NCBI GenBank assembly: GCA_030789695.1
Contig: CM061140.1
Location: 326,001 to 390,000 of the forward strand
Length of the DNA: 64,000 nt
Reading direction: 5' to 3'
Source of the DNA: Scilla litardierei
Lineage: Eukaryota; Streptophyta; Magnoliopsida; Asparagales; Asparagaceae
Part shown: in pieces, positions 10,240 to 21,873 of the stretch
Layout of the letters: each line of letters opens with the position of its first letter
Numbering within the stretch: the first letter of the stretch is position 1
Translations under genes and position numbers: made by a program
Notes under the pieces: generated by a model
Databases searched by the model: none
Told to the model about the DNA's origin: nothing
The model's input: the letters and a program-made list of their open reading frames with translations, nothing else

Positions 10240-11274
10240 AGACGGAATTTAGCAATTCGCTTGGTAGGGTCTTCTCATTTGACTTTTACAATACGTCGAT
10301 AAAGACGACAGTGGTGGAGTAAGCGTGACGTGATCCATGGATGGACTGGCGTGTCGTTCCACTTTACTGTAAACTGCATCAGGATGAGCGAACTCCGGAT
10401 TTTAGGCGTGGCCTTCCTTATCTAGCGGCGCTCGTTGCGTTCTCTTTCACGTCCTCGATGATGGTGGGTTGATTGATCTCTTCTGGGAGTTCCCCGGCTT
10501 GACGGGCAAGAGGCGTCATGGTGGCGTAGCCTCCACGGGAGGTCGAGGAGTGGAAGGCGGGCCGTTGGAGGGCGGACCGGTGGAGGCTGGTATGCCCAGT
10601 GGGGTGATTTGGGAGGGCGCCCCCTCCCTAACCGGCGATTTGGAGCGTTGCCGCGCGGGCGGCGACGCCTTCCCCTGTGGTGGAGGTCGTCGTGAAGTGG
10701 GTGCTGGAAGGGAGGAGCGGTCCGCCGTAGGTCCACTAAGTTTCATGTCGCAAGTTGTCCAAGGGAAGTCGAGGAGTGGAAGGCGGGCCGACCCTCGTGT
10801 AAGAGGAATAGCCCATCGGCGATCCGTGTATAAGAAGAATAGCTCGTCGGGAAGGCGTGGCCCGTTGTCGACCGAGGGCATATCCGACAATCGGGCCACT
10901 GGGGGACTCCTTTTGGGAAGGGGAGAGTGTCTAAAGGCAAACTGACCCTAACGCCCCAGGTTTGTGAGGAGAGATCGACTATGTGGGTATCTCGTCCCCT
11001 TTCAACCTTCATGGGAGGCGGCTTAAGGCTTACTCGCTCTCCCATTCTTTTTTCTCTTCTTCAAGGAAATGAGGGGAGTATTTATAGATGGCGAGAGCTG
11101 ATAACTTCTGATTGGCTGATGCGATGAGCTGGCACCATGAGCTGACTTGTCAGGGTCAAGTCACTCGAACCCACTTTTGCCAGGCGGTGTCAGACGTGAA
11201 GCGTCAAGCCTGCGCTTCTCGGGGGGCGCGTTGTCATTAATGACGGGCTTCCTAAGTGTCCTTTTCTTATGACA
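10240..11274 (-). repeat. LTR-like block interrupting the Tat repeat array
   Basis: The block lies between copies of the Tat internal repeat. On the minus strand it shows a TATA box (TATAAATA at 11079-11086) followed by a GC-rich leader, and its right end reads TGTCATAAG on the minus strand, as an LTR start would. It does not obviously match the element's 5' LTR at 18073-19254, so it may be an LTR of a related element inserted here. The left boundary is not defined. Long open frames on both strands here are GC-rich chance frames. Confidence 0.35.
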
Positions 11275-11299
11275 GATTGCATCAGGGGCTTACTTTATC

Positions 11300-12170
11300 G
11301 GGACCGTGTATTGATTGGAGGTTTTAGCCCTGCGCGAGGCCTGCCCCGGTATGGATACCCATGCCCTTCTTCGTTTCAGGTGGCGAAGCTTCCTAAGCTT
11401 GCCCCGGAGTCTTCGTTTGAGGGCGGAAAAGCGAGTGCGGAGCTCGGCCCGTGCCCTTCTCCGGTTGGGTGGCGAAGCCCGTGAGCTTGCCTCGGAGACT
11501 GTTCGATAGAGGGGGGCGTGAGCGCGTAGCTCGGCCTGTGCCCTTCTTCGGTTGGGTGGCGAAGCCCGTGAGCTTGCCCCGGAGTCTTTGAGAGGGCGGG
11601 TATTGGGCCGTCGCCTCCCTGCAACCTCTATAGTCGGACGGGTATTGGGCAATTGCCTACCCCGCATTTGGCTCTCCGGTTTGGGTGGCGAGAAAGAATC
11701 CTGCACTGGAGTCTTCATTTGAGGGGGGAGGGCGTCGTAGCTCGGCCCATGCCCTTTTTTCTCCAGTTTGGGTGGCGAAGCTCCGTAAGCTTGCCCCGGA
11801 GTCTTTGAGTGGACGGGTATTAGGCCATCGCCTCCCCGTAACCTTTATAGTCGGACAGGTATTGGGCCGTCGCCTACCCCGCATTTGGCTCTCCAGTTTG
11901 GGTGGCGAGGAAGGATTCTGCCCCGGAGTCTTCATTTGAGGGCTGAGGGAGCCGTAGCTCGGCACATGCCCTTTTTCTCCAGTTTGGGTGGCGAAGCTCT
12001 GTAAGCTTGCCCCGGAGTCTTTGAGAGGGCGGGTATTGGGCCGTCGTCTCCCCGCAACCTCTATAGTCGGACGGGTATTGGGCAGTCGCCTGCCCTGCAT
12101 TTGGCTCTCCGGTTTGGGTGCGAGGACGGATCCTGCCCTGGAGTCTTCGAGAGTGTCCGCACGGAACTGA
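11300..12170. repeat. Tat internal tandem repeat, period about 219 bp
   Basis: The phrase GTGGCGAAGCTCCGTAAGC / TTGCCCCGGAGTCTTTGAG returns near 11573, 11792 and 12010, alternating with CTGCCCCGGAGTCTTCATTT and GGGTATTGGGCCGTCGCCT. About three and a half diverged units stand between the pol end and the LTR-like block. Variable tandem repeats at this place are common in Tat elements. Confidence 0.8.
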
Positions 12171-12238
12171 ATTTTTTCAAGTGGAGACAAAATTTGAAAA
12201 TGTGCAGGAAAAAGAGTATTTTTATTAAAAACTCACAA

Positions 12239-13381
12239 TCATTGATAATATTTTAGTAGGTGTTCTGCATTCCACGGGTGAGCAAGCTCGCCTCCTTCCA
12301 GGGTTGCCAAGATATATGTGGCTGGACCGACGATGTCGATGATTTCGTAAGGCCCCTTCCATTTTGCTGCCAGCTTCCCTTGGCGAGCGGTCTCTGGTTT
12401 GAAGGTGGCATCCCTAAGGACTAAGTCGCCGATCCTGAAGCTCCGCTTCTTGACCCAGGAGTCGTAGGGTCGGGCCATCCTTTAGCTGTGACGGACGAGG
12501 TTTGTCTGAGCTCAATCTCTTACTTCGTCGACGAGCTCGAGGCTGAGGCTGAGGCTGAGGCCATCCACATTGATGTCTTTGTCGAAGTACCGAAGCCGAA
12601 GAGTTTCCTCTCCAACCTCCACGGGAACCACCGCTTCCGACCCAAACGCCAGTATGAACGGGCTTTCTCCGGTCGCAGCTTTGTGGGTTGTGCGATACGA
12701 CCAGCGAACGCCTGACAGCTCGTTCACCCAAGATCCGAGAGCGTCGTCGACCTTCTTCTTCAGGGGGCCCAATATGCATTTGTTTGCTGCCTCTGCCATT
12801 CAATTGTACTGGGGTGGGTAACGGATGGGAAATGAAGCTTGATCCCCAGCCCGAACAGAAATCTCGAAAGCCCTCGCAATCGAACTGCCTCCCGTTATGT
12901 CACAATGGAACGAGGTATCCCAAAGCGACAGATCACGGACTTTCAAATGAAGTTCTTCATGTCCGTCCACGCGATGCGTGCCAAAGGTTCGGCCTCGACC
13001 CATTTGGTGAAGTAGTCGACGTCGACGACCATGTATTTCCTCCCCCCGGAGGCCTTCAGGAAGGGTCCGAGGATGTCGAGCCCCCCACTTGACGAAAGGG
13101 ACCATGCTTAGGATAGGCACCAGGTTTGCCGGAGGCGCCGCCGTGTGTTGGCCAAACTTTTGGCACGTCTCGCACTTCTTGACGTACCGGGTCGCGTCGT
13201 AAATCATGGTTGGCCAGTAGTACCCCTGGCACACTATCTTGTGGGCGATAGTACGCCTGCCGTAGTGGTTTCCGCAGAAGCCCTCGTGCACTTCGCGGAC
13301 GACTTGTTTAGCTTGCTCTGGCCCCAGACACTTCAGGTAAGGCAGGACGTCGAAGCTTGCGTGGCGCCGGCGGTACAACAC
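12239..13381 (-). pseudogene. pol: Tat integrase, frameshifted
   Basis: On the minus strand the HHCC zinc-binding domain is clear: VREVHEGFCGNHYGRR ... VKKCETCQKFG. After FVKWG the frame shifts, and the core domain (about 12800-13080) is spread over several frames. The post-core part reads KKVDDALGSWVNELSGVRWSYRTT, then TGESPFILAFGSEAVVPVE, and the C-terminus (12239-12478) reads MARPYDSWVKKRSF and GDLVLRDATFKPE, ending EHLLKYYQ. The domain order and wording match Tat/gypsy integrases, but at least three frameshifts make it non-functional. The stop codon at 12239 marks the end of pol. Confidence 0.85.
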
Positions 13382-14084
13382 TGTCGAAAAGCATGAACGA
13401 CAAGGCCCGCCTCTCGACCTTCTTGGCTTGCAGTCGCTCCTCGGGCAGGGCCTCCGTCTCCAAGTATTTCATTATTGGGCTCATCCATGTCGTCGTCTGG
13501 CCGACGCACATCAATTCCTCTTCTTTAATGATGGGCGTCAGCAGGTTCTCGACGTAGATGGCCTTCCCAATCTCGGGCGGGGAGGAGGAGGCCAACTTTG
13601 GCAAGGCGTCGGCCCAGAGGTTGTTGGAGCGAGGAAGGTGCTGGACCTCCGCTTTCTTGAATTTCTGGAGCTCGGCCTGGGTGCGCTTGAGGTAGCGCTT
13701 CATCACCCCCTCCCGGGCCTCGAAGCTCCCCTGGATCTGTTGGACGACGAGCCGCGAGTCGCTCAGCAACAGTACGTTCGTAGCCCCCATAGCTCGGTAA
13801 AGCTTCAACCCATTGACCGCGGCCTCGTACTCCGCGACATTATTGGTTGCCAGGAAGTTAAAGCGTAGGGCGTACTCCAGCAGGCATCCGTCGGGAGTTT
13901 GGATGACGTTGCCTGCCCCCGTCCCGGATCCAGTGGCCGACCCGTCGACGTGAACGGTCCACAATCTGCCCACTTCTTGGACGGGCCTCGAGGGTCCGGC
14001 TACTCCCATCGCTCTTCGAGACGCAACCGTCGGCAGAGTGCCCGGCGGTTCCTCCGGGAGGTCTTCCATAGTGCACTCTACCAC
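13308..14084 (-). pseudogene. pol: Tat second (archaeal-type) RNase H domain
   Basis: WTVHVDGSATGSGTGAG provides the first catalytic Asp, NNVAEYEAAVNGLKL the Glu, and LLSDSRLVVQQIQG the second Asp. The segment continues with HLPRSNNLWADALPKLASS. This is an RVT_3-type RNase H placed after the normal retroviral-type RNase H, a combination diagnostic for the Tat lineage. It joins the preceding RNase H across a TAG stop at 14160-14162 and runs into integrase. The catalytic residues are intact within this segment, but the polyprotein as a whole is broken. Confidence 0.88.
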
Positions 14085-14159
14085 GAAGTCCGCCAGTGCC
14101 TCGCCCTTAATCGCCGTCCGGGCTTTGTATACTATATCGAACTCGCTGAGCTCGACGCT

Positions 14160-15709
14160 CTAGTTGAGCATTCTTCCCGACCGCTCTAACCTCTTCGGGT
14201 TCTTCTCGAGGGGCAGGTTGGTGTGGACGGCGATGGTGTGAGTCTGAAAGTATGGTCGGAGCTTTCTCGCCGTCGTAACGAGACAGTAGGCGACCTTCTC
14301 TTTGGGGCTATAACGGGTCTCCGCATTTCGGAGCACCCGGCTCACATAGTAGACCTGTCGTTGAACACCCTTCTCTTCCTTGATCAAGACTGAGCTGACG
14401 GCATCTTCATTGGTGGCGAGGTACAGCCCCAGCTGTTCTCCCTCTTCGGGCTTTACGAGCAGCGGTAGGCTCTGCAGGTAAGCCCTCAGCTCCGCAAATG
14501 CATGGGCGCAGGCGTCGTCCCACTGGATGACTTTTCTATCAATTTTAACTGCGCCGAGGGCCTTCCGCAAGACTCTGAAGAAAGGGAGCGATCTCTCCGC
14601 GGACTTCGACAGGAACCTCCCCAGCGCGGCGATCCTGCCGTTCAGCCGCTGCAAGTCTCGGATGGTCCAGGGCTCTGCCATATTGACTAGGGCCGACACC
14701 TTGTCGGGGTTCGCTTCAATTCCTCGCTTCGTTATCATGAAGCCAACCCCGATCGCACGCCGAAGATGCACTTCGTCGGGTTCAGCCTTAGGTTATATCG
14801 GCGCACCTTCGGGAATGTCTCCCGCAGGTCGGCGAGGTGGTCCAGGGCCTTCTTGCTTTTAACCAGCATGTCGTCGATGTAAACCTCCAGATTCCGCCCG
14901 ACCCGCGAGCTGAAAATACTGTCTACCATTCGCTGGTAGGTTGCCCCGGCGTTCTTCAATCTGAACGACATCTTCGTGTAGCAGAAGGTGCCCTTGTCGG
15001 TAATGAAGGACGTCTTCTCCTCATCCTCCTTTGCCATCGGGATCTGGTTGTAGCCCGAGAATGCGTCCATAAAGCTCAGCAACTCATAGCCGGACGGCTG
15101 GTCGACTAGGTGGTCGATCCTTGGTAGCGGGAAGCTGTCCTTCGGGCATACCTTATTGAGATCCGTGAAGTCGACGCACATGCACCACTTCCCGCTGGCC
15201 TTCTTCACCAAGACGACGTTGGCCAACCACTCCGGGTATCTCACCGGCCTGATGAACTTGGACTGAAGAAGCCGCTCCACCTCTTCGCCGGTTGCCCTCA
15301 TCTTCTCTCCTCCTGTGCTCCTCTTCTTTTGTTGGACCGGTCGAGGTTCCGGTTCCGCATTCAGCTTGTGGGAGATGACCGCGGGATCAACTCCAGGCAT
15401 GTCCGAGGGCGACCATGCGAATATGTCCACGTTCTCTCTGAGGATGTTGATGAGGTCCGCCCTCAGAGAGGCCAGGAGCTTCGTGCTGATAGAGACAGTC
15501 TTGCCCTCCTCCGTGGTCACGGGTACTTCTTCGACCTCCTCCGCAGGAGTCGGTCGCTGGTCGCAATAGTCCTCTCTCTCATCGAGGAGGTCGACCGATA
15601 AGGCCTGCTCCGGGCCCTTGTGTTTAGTCGACCACACGTAGCAGCTTCGGGATAGCTTCTGGCTCCCCCGCACCTGCCCCACCCCTCGAGGATTCTGGAA
15701 TTTAACCAT
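14160..15709 (-). pseudogene. pol: Tat reverse transcriptase and first RNase H
   Basis: RT (14735-15709) shows VNVVLVKKASGKW-type wording, VDFTDLNKVCPKDSFPLPRID, FMDAFSGYNQIPMA and the catalytic VYIDDMLVKS. A frameshift near 14755 leads to the next frame (14160-14771) with NPDKVSALVNMAEP, LQRLNGRIAALGRFLSKSAER and the RNase H part (YYVSRVLRNAETRYSPKEK, ARKLRPYFQTHTI). A TAG ends this frame at 14160-14162. MSFRLKNAGATYQR departs from the usual MPFGLKNAGATYQR at two positions. The gene is therefore a broken but well-preserved Tat pol segment, directly following the protease region. Confidence 0.9.
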
Positions 15710-15733
15710 CTGGTGGAGCAGGCTGAGGAGCGC

Positions 15734-18037
15734 TTAAATGGCCGTCATGGAAGGTCGCCTGATGATCCCGTTGTACGCCGACGCAATGTCGACGACAACG
15801 AACTGCGTCATGCGCGTGACGACCCTTGGCTCCTTCCCGAGCGAAACCGGCAAGGTGATCATACCGGCAATGGGAATCGAGTGGCCGGTAAAGCCGACTA
15901 TGGGTCCCGTGCAAGGCCTTAATTCTGCCTGCTTCAGCCCTATCTTCTTAACCGTCGACATGAACAGAATGTTGCAGGAGCTTCCGGTGTTGATCAGGAG
16001 GCGGCTGATGATGGCCGTTCCGATCTGAGCTTCGATGACGATGGCGTCGTCATGCGGTAGCTCGACTCCCCCCAGCTCGTCATTAGTGAAAGTAATGGGA
16101 GGTCGAGCCATCCTTCTCCGCTTTGCCTCGTAGCCCAAGTCTGCCGCCATCACCTGCCGCGCGTACGCCTTCTTGCCCGATGACGATGCACCCCCTGAGG
16201 ACGGTCCGTCGCATATCACATCTATGCGCATGATCGCCCTTGGCGGGCGAGGCTCTTCCCGCTCATTGCTTGGGGGTGGGTCCGGCCTCCGCGCTCCTCG
16301 CGGAGCTCTCTCTTCTCGGATCGGCCTCCTGCCCTCGACGAAGCCCCTAAGGTGACCCGCTTGGATCAGTCGCTCGATCTCCCTCTTCAGGGTGAAGCAA
16401 TTGTCGGTATCATGACCTTGATCCCGGTGGTACCAACAATACTTCTGGAGATCTCTCCTCGTCGGGTCCGACCTCAACTCTCTAGGTGGGTCCGGTAGCA
16501 GCCCGGCCCTTGTCGCCGCGGCTAACACCTCTATCATTGGGGCACTGAGCTGCGTGTATTGGGCCCGCAGGGGTCCCTCCAACCTCGGGATCGCCCTTAA
16601 GAGTTCTCTGGCGGGGGTAAATTCTCGCACTGAGCCAGGGCGATCTTGCGGGCGACGCCCCTCAGGGTCGCGTCTTGGCTGGGCCAGCTGGTCGCGGCCC
16701 CAGGGCCTGTCTTCTTGCCTCGGCATGGGATGGGATCGTGGCTCACCGTGGGACGCCCCGGCCCAGGGGACCTGCTTCTTCGCGCCGATGGCCTCCTCGC
16801 TCAGCGTGTACCTTTCCACCTGAGCGACTAGCGTGTCGTAGTCGGCAAGCGGATCTCGAAGCAAGGACTTGTGGAGGCTTCGGTTCGTCAGTCCCGCCTT
16901 AAAGGCCATCATGACCACCTCGTCACCGTAGGCCACCACTCCCAGCTTCTCGTCCTGGAAGCGGCGCAAGTACTTCCCGATCGTCTCCCCTTCCTTCTGG
17001 ACGATCGTGAAGAGGTAGTCCGTAGGCTTCTTCCTGGTACACCCGGCTCGGAACTGCTGGCAGAATTTGTGAGATAGCTCGCCGAAGTTCTCGATGGACC
17101 TCGCAGGCAAGCCGTGATACTATTCTAGGGCCTAGTCCCGCAGACTCTGCTAGAACCCCCGGCAAAGGAATGCGTCATCCACGTCCTGCATCTCCATCGC
17201 CCATCGGTACTGCTGCACGTGCGTGAGGGGGTCGCCTCTCCCGTTGTAGGTCGCTAGGTGGGGGCCTTGAACCTCGCGGGTCTCGGGGCCGAAGTTATCC
17301 ATCGCGCCAGTGGCGTGGCCTCCTTCGGGTAAGCGGGGTGCTCGAGGGTGCACTCCCCCCGCATCTCTGGGGTTCAGCTTCGGTACCGCCCTGGTTGTCG
17401 ACGGTCATCACGCCCCAGGGAGGGAAGAGGTCGCCTTGGAGGACTCCTTCCGCGTGACGGGGATCCGGCTGAGGGCGGACTGCGGGCATTCCTGTAACGT
17501 CGGACCGAAGTCGACACCTCTGGGATCTCCCGATTCTCCCGATTCTCTCTCCGAAGCCTCTCGCGCTCCACGATGATGAAGCGGAGCTGACGACGAGCGG
17601 CTTCTTCGTCAAGGTGGGCTTGTTGAGCGGCCTCTGTCGCTTCGTCTTGGCTTTTTTTTTCCGCAGCTGCTTCTTCGTCGCGCCTTTGCCGCTGCGCGGC
17701 CCCCACCTCTTCGTCCAGGAGTTTCTGTTGGGCTGCTATCTCCTCGGCGAGACCTCTTTGCCCCACTTCTGCTTCAAACTGAGGACGAAGGTTCCACCTC
17801 AAGTTTGGGGGTTCAGAGGGGCCGGGGGCACTTCAGCCCTGGCAACCGCGAAACCTTCCATCATCTTGGTGAAGTCCTTGAAGCTCTGCTGCACGGCACG
17901 AGCCGAGGCCTGGACGGTCTCAACCATCGCCTCGCGGGGAAGATTGGTTGCAGGCGTCCTCGGTGAGAATGCGATTCTTGATCCATGGGGGATTTGCCGT
18001 GGTCGGGGTTCCGGTTGATGGGTATGGAGTTAGACAT
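15734..18037 (-). pseudogene. gag: Tat gag-protease, degenerate N-terminus and altered active site
   Basis: The ATG at 18037 (minus) opens a gag N-terminus that shifts frame several times; one segment (17374-17802) is Ala/Glu/Gln-rich with likely helix (LAEEIAAQQKLLDEE, QQAHLDEEAARRQL). The long frame 15734-17110 holds the Retrotrans_gag core (FCQQFRAG, TIVQKEGETIGKYLRRFQDE), a zinc-binding-like segment (CWYHRDQGHDTDNCF) and the aspartic protease. There the expected DTGSS reads NTGSS (LLINTGSSCNILF), so the catalytic Asp is replaced by Asn. The frame ends near YNGIIRRPSMTAI, where a stop separates protease from RT. A stop/frameshift near 17110-17120 splits the gag core from its N-terminus. 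Confidence 0.88.
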
Positions 18038-18052
18038 GGGTGTGACCCTTCG

Positions 18053-18070
18053 TTCCTACAAACGGCGCCA
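18053..18070 (-). other. primer-binding site of Tat element
   Basis: On the minus strand, TGGCGCCGTTTGTAGGAA starts two bases after the LTR end. TGGCGCCGTT-type sites are usual for Tat-lineage elements. The position fixes the 5' LTR and the orientation of the element. Confidence 0.85.
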
Positions 18071-18072
18071 AT

Positions 18073-19254
18073 TGTTGCGGGGTAAAACTCGCGTACAATG
18101 AATTTGTATTAAGGGGAACCAAGGGCACGGTGGTTAGGATTTGGATGTGGTTAGGGTAGGCTATTTGACAGGTAATGAGGGTAGTGACGAGGCTGGGCGC
18201 ACTACGAAGGCCGACCACGGGATCGATTCCGCGAGGATTCTGCCCCACGACCACACTGCCGGAGGTGAGAGTTGAGCGCGACCTGTGAAGATGAGCTCGC
18301 CTGCATAAGGAGCAGCTTGTCAGAAAGGCCGAGTTATGGTCCAACCCTTAGCCTCTCCGATGCCTAAGTTAGTATTAGGGCTTAATAGCGGGGGCTAGGC
18401 ACGCAGGTCGGACTAAGAGTGAGTCGACCTTAGGTGGCGAGATATCAGTTGTGGAAGAACAAAGATATGGAAGACCTTTGTTCTTGTGTGTGAGTAATGA
18501 GATTCTGAGTTAATTTGCCAACCCCCTTCCCCGATGGAGGCGAAGGGATATTTATACCTGATGGAGGCGGTTAAGTGAGGCTGATGTGGCGTGCTGACTC
18601 GACGTGCTGGGCTGGCCCACCTGTCAGCGGAAGCTTCGGATGAGGATGCCAGGATCTGGCGTGTCAGCCATGCTTTTGTCAGACGGCGCAACGGCCAGGG
18701 GTGCTTTTGTCAGGGTGTCAGAGTCGAAAGCACCAAGAGTCAGGGGGGCACAGCGGCCAGGGGATACTTTGTCTGATTGTCGAGCGGCGTAAGTGTCAGT
18801 AGCGTCCTTGTACTAGGTTGTTTGTCGTGTCTGATGTGCCAAAGAGTCGTCGAAGTGCGTTTGAGGAGCGAGGCCGCAGATGAGTCGCTAGGTCGCTCCT
18901 GATTGGCGACGAGCGATCCGGTCGTACGCCTTGCGAGCTACGCCCGGCGAACTCGGAGGGGAACGGGCGCGCAACCGACAGGGATCGTGGCGGAGTGCGT
19001 CCTTCCCACTAGTCGAGGCAGAGTGCGCCCTTCCCACCAATCGAGGCAGAGTGCGCCCTTCCTCTAGTCGTGTTGGACTTTAGGATCGACGGGTGCCTAG
19101 CAGACCTGGGGGAATAAGTGAGCGGCCTACGAAGTTGGGGCGTAGAGCGCCCTGCCGCTGGTCTAGGTGGCCTTCGTGAAAGAGGGGCAAGCTGGGCGGG
19201 TATCCGATGGGCTTGGATGGTAGGTCGGACTCTCACGATCTTTAGGTCGTAACA
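18073..19254 (-). repeat. 5' LTR of Tat element (1.18 kb)
   Basis: The plus strand opens with TGTTGCGGGG beside the PBS and closes with GTCGTAACA at 19254; on the minus strand this is TGTTACGAC ... CCCCGCAACA, with proper TG/CA ends. A TATA box (TATAAATATCCC on minus, 18546-18557) lies about 700 bases from the LTR start. No second copy is present in the window to test age or target duplication. Confidence 0.83.
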
Positions 19255-20770
19255 ATAGGCACTGCTATAGTAGTTCCCACATAGTCATGTACACCCTTGG
19301 ACTCACGCATACTACAACAATATATCTAGCTATACGCACACCCTATAGCATACATACATGCAACTATCATAGGATACATGCGCAAAGTGGATGCGTGCAA
19401 CATCCATATACAAGGACACACACAGACAAATACACACTACTTTTTAGTACTTTACCTAGTACAATCAAATCTACTAACATCACACAAGCCAATCAACATA
19501 TAGATACAGCTACATCCTAATCATAGTTATGGGCAACTAATACATGTATACACATACAGCATAGCATAGCTACTCATGTCGCTATAACCGCATCCACCAA
19601 CCTATATCTACTAGGGTAATAAGAGAGTACCTGGCAGCCTACACCACATGCTCTTATCACCTATACTAATATACGCTCTGACTATGCATATCACATATAC
19701 AGTCCATACAGATATAAAATTAGCACATAACACATTAACATGTAGTGCACACACATATATATCACATGTATATGCATACATCTTTATTAGTTCTTCAAGA
19801 CAGGCGGACATATACATAAGTATGTTCATGCACATACCTTAGACTAGCCATATAGATATAACCAAGTTGAAGCACGACTAGGGACACAATCATACATACA
19901 TATGCACTTACAACACATACATACCCACATACAGATATGCGGGTGGGTGGGTGGGTGGACAAACACATCTACATAAGTGCACCTAGTAATCCATATATAG
20001 TCCTGGGCGTAAACACACCTAACCCTCTTTATACCTATTTATACAGGAATACACCCCAAACATATTTGCATGTCACACCATATTACATACAATCATCATA
20101 CCCACAGATAACCTCCATACATCTTCCGCAAGTATACATATATGTACTCACACGAGCACATCTTATACATAAATCTCAATACAGTCACACCCATAGATAT
20201 ATATAGCTCTACACATATTATGCATATCCACTACCATGGATACACATTACACGCTACATATATACACACACATATACTACATGCATTTAGATATATCCAA
20301 ATACACACACACATTCGTATACACATATGCAAAGATCTATGCACATCTACACATCACAAACATAGACGCGCATATCTATTATATACAAACATATATACAT
20401 GTATACACCTGTACATATAGATACACACCGAATACATACTAGCATATACATACAAAGCTTTATACACGTAGACAAGATACACCCATATATTCACATGGAC
20501 ATATAAAATCGGCACACGAATAGAGCTCCACGCGTACATATCTTAGATATGCACACATGTATACATATTATAGTCATGCATAATCTTATGCATGTCTATA
20601 TACAGCCAGATAGCTATTATAGCCATGTACATACAAGGCTATACAAGCACATAGTTCTACATATAGACTAACATATGTACATACTTAGACACACATGTGT
20701 ACATATAAACATAGCTGCACATACTTAGGCTTAGACACAATATGTGTGTGTGTGTGAATAATGTAGAAAA
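19255..20770. repeat. AT/AC-rich low-complexity DNA
   Basis: An imperfect array of ACAT, ACAC and ATATAC words fills this stretch, with a (GGGT)n run near 19938-19958. All open frames here are products of the repeat (Thr/Tyr/His/Ile only) and are not genes. The same low-complexity DNA resumes after the hAT-like element at 21874-22140. Confidence 0.75.
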
Positions 20771-20903
20771 GGTGGCACCTGATCTAATAGATCAGGTGCC
20801 AAGACACATAAAGTTGGAAAGTACAAGTCCCACAATGGCTTGCACTTTCCATGAGGCCCTCCTTTTTGTGTATTGCACCTGATCTATTAGATCATGTGTC
20901 ACC
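20771..20903. mobile_element. 133-bp foldback element with palindromic ends
   Basis: The left end GGTGGCACCTGATCTAATAG pairs with the right end (reverse complement GGTGACACATGATCTAATAG). The pairing continues inwards through ACACA/AAAG words to GGAAAGTACAAG against GGAAAGTGCAAG. In addition, 20774-20800 is itself a perfect palindrome (12-bp arms, 3-nt loop). No coding potential and no sure target duplication. Best described as a MITE-like foldback of unknown superfamily. Confidence 0.6.
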
Positions 20904-20998
20904 TGATCTATATGAATCCATATATACACATACACACACTAACATATACACGTATACATGCACAATATATATACATAGACACATACATGTGTTTATAC

Positions 20999-21873
20999 CA
21001 AGGTTTTAGGTCTCGGTTTCGGTCTCGGTATCGCTCTTCCCAAAATTTAGGTTTCGGTATCGGTATCGTCCGTTTCGGTGGTTTCGGACGGTAGTTTCGT
21101 TTCATCGGTATCAGTAGTTTCAGATACTTAAAACTCTATTAAATACTATCAAATATTATCAAATATTAGCACAAATACCTTTTTACTAGTTACACATTTT
21201 GTTAAAAGTATTATGCTAAATATATTACATTTTTTTGATCAACATGATTGAAAATAAATGAGAATGGCAAGCTTTTGAATAAATGGAAGGGTTTGGTGGC
21301 TGAAAATGATAACTTTGTAAATAAATGGAAAACCTTTAGTGGCTGAATGTCAAGCTTGTAATTAAATGGAAAGCTTTTAGTGGGCAGCTCACTCAAAAGG
21401 TCAAACTTCTTTATAAATGCTAGCATGTGTTGGACAATTGCACTTGCACCGTGCAAACAAAATTTAAATTAAATGCTAGAATATGCTACTATGTAAGACC
21501 TCAAATTGCAGGAGGCGGGCTTCTTCGGGGATGCGACGGGAGGCGGGCGACCATGAGGTACGTCCATCTCTTCGTTTCTTCTTCTTTTTCTGGATTTTGG
21601 TGATGTTTCCTCCTCCTCCTCCTTCTTGTTTTCATTTTTTTAAGTTTCAGTCGGTATCGGACAAGTTTCGGCCGGTATCGGCCAATACGACCGAAACCCC
21701 GGCCGATACGACCGAAACCCAGGCCGATACGGCCGAAACCCCGGCCGATACGGCCGAAACCCCGGCCGATACGGCCGAAACCGAGAAGTAACGTGTGGTT
21801 TCGGACCGGTCCCCTCCGAAACCGATCCGAAATGGCCGAAACCGGTCGGTTTCGGCCGAAACCTAAAACTATG
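20999..21873. mobile_element. non-autonomous hAT-like element, 8-bp TSD
   Basis: Perfect 8-bp duplications GTTTATAC stand at 20991-20998 and 21874-21881. The ends read CAAGGTTTTAGGT and, reverse-complemented from the right, CATAGTTTTAGGT (11 of 13 identical). Both subterminal regions are packed with TTTCGG / CCGAAA words; the right side holds five copies of a 21-bp unit built on GGCCGATACGGCCGAAACC (about 21672-21783). Eight-base duplications and dense subterminal repeats are known hAT characters. The interior has no transposase, so movement would need enzyme from elsewhere. The open frame at 21483-21791 is only the translation of the repeats. Confidence 0.85.

Larger units (their letters stand above)
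9205..19254 (-). mobile_element. Tat-lineage Ty3/gypsy retrotransposon, 3' end truncated
   Basis: On the minus strand the order is 5' LTR (18073-19254), tRNA-primed PBS, gag-protease, RT, RNase H, a second archaeal-type RNase H, integrase, internal tandem repeats and an ORF on the opposite strand. The second RNase H and the antisense ORF between pol and the 3' LTR are known marks of the Tat (Ogre/Retand) lineage. No 3' LTR matching the right LTR is found; the left side stops abruptly against the gypsy fragment near 9200. Several stops and frameshifts make the copy inactive. Confidence 0.85.

Noticed and set aside
10469..11045. Overlapping long frames on both strands in the GC-rich block
   Set aside because: They are chance frames in an LTR-like, GC-rich leader; no family wording, and frames exist on both strands at once.
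11290..12190. Minus-strand frames of 142 and 177 codons
   Set aside because: They are translations of the 219-bp tandem repeat (RRRPNTRP and GEPNAG-like units) and not conserved proteins.
20142..20442. His/Tyr/Thr/Ile-rich frames in the AT/AC-rich DNA
   Set aside because: Pure product of ACAT/ACAC words; present in several frames and both strands.
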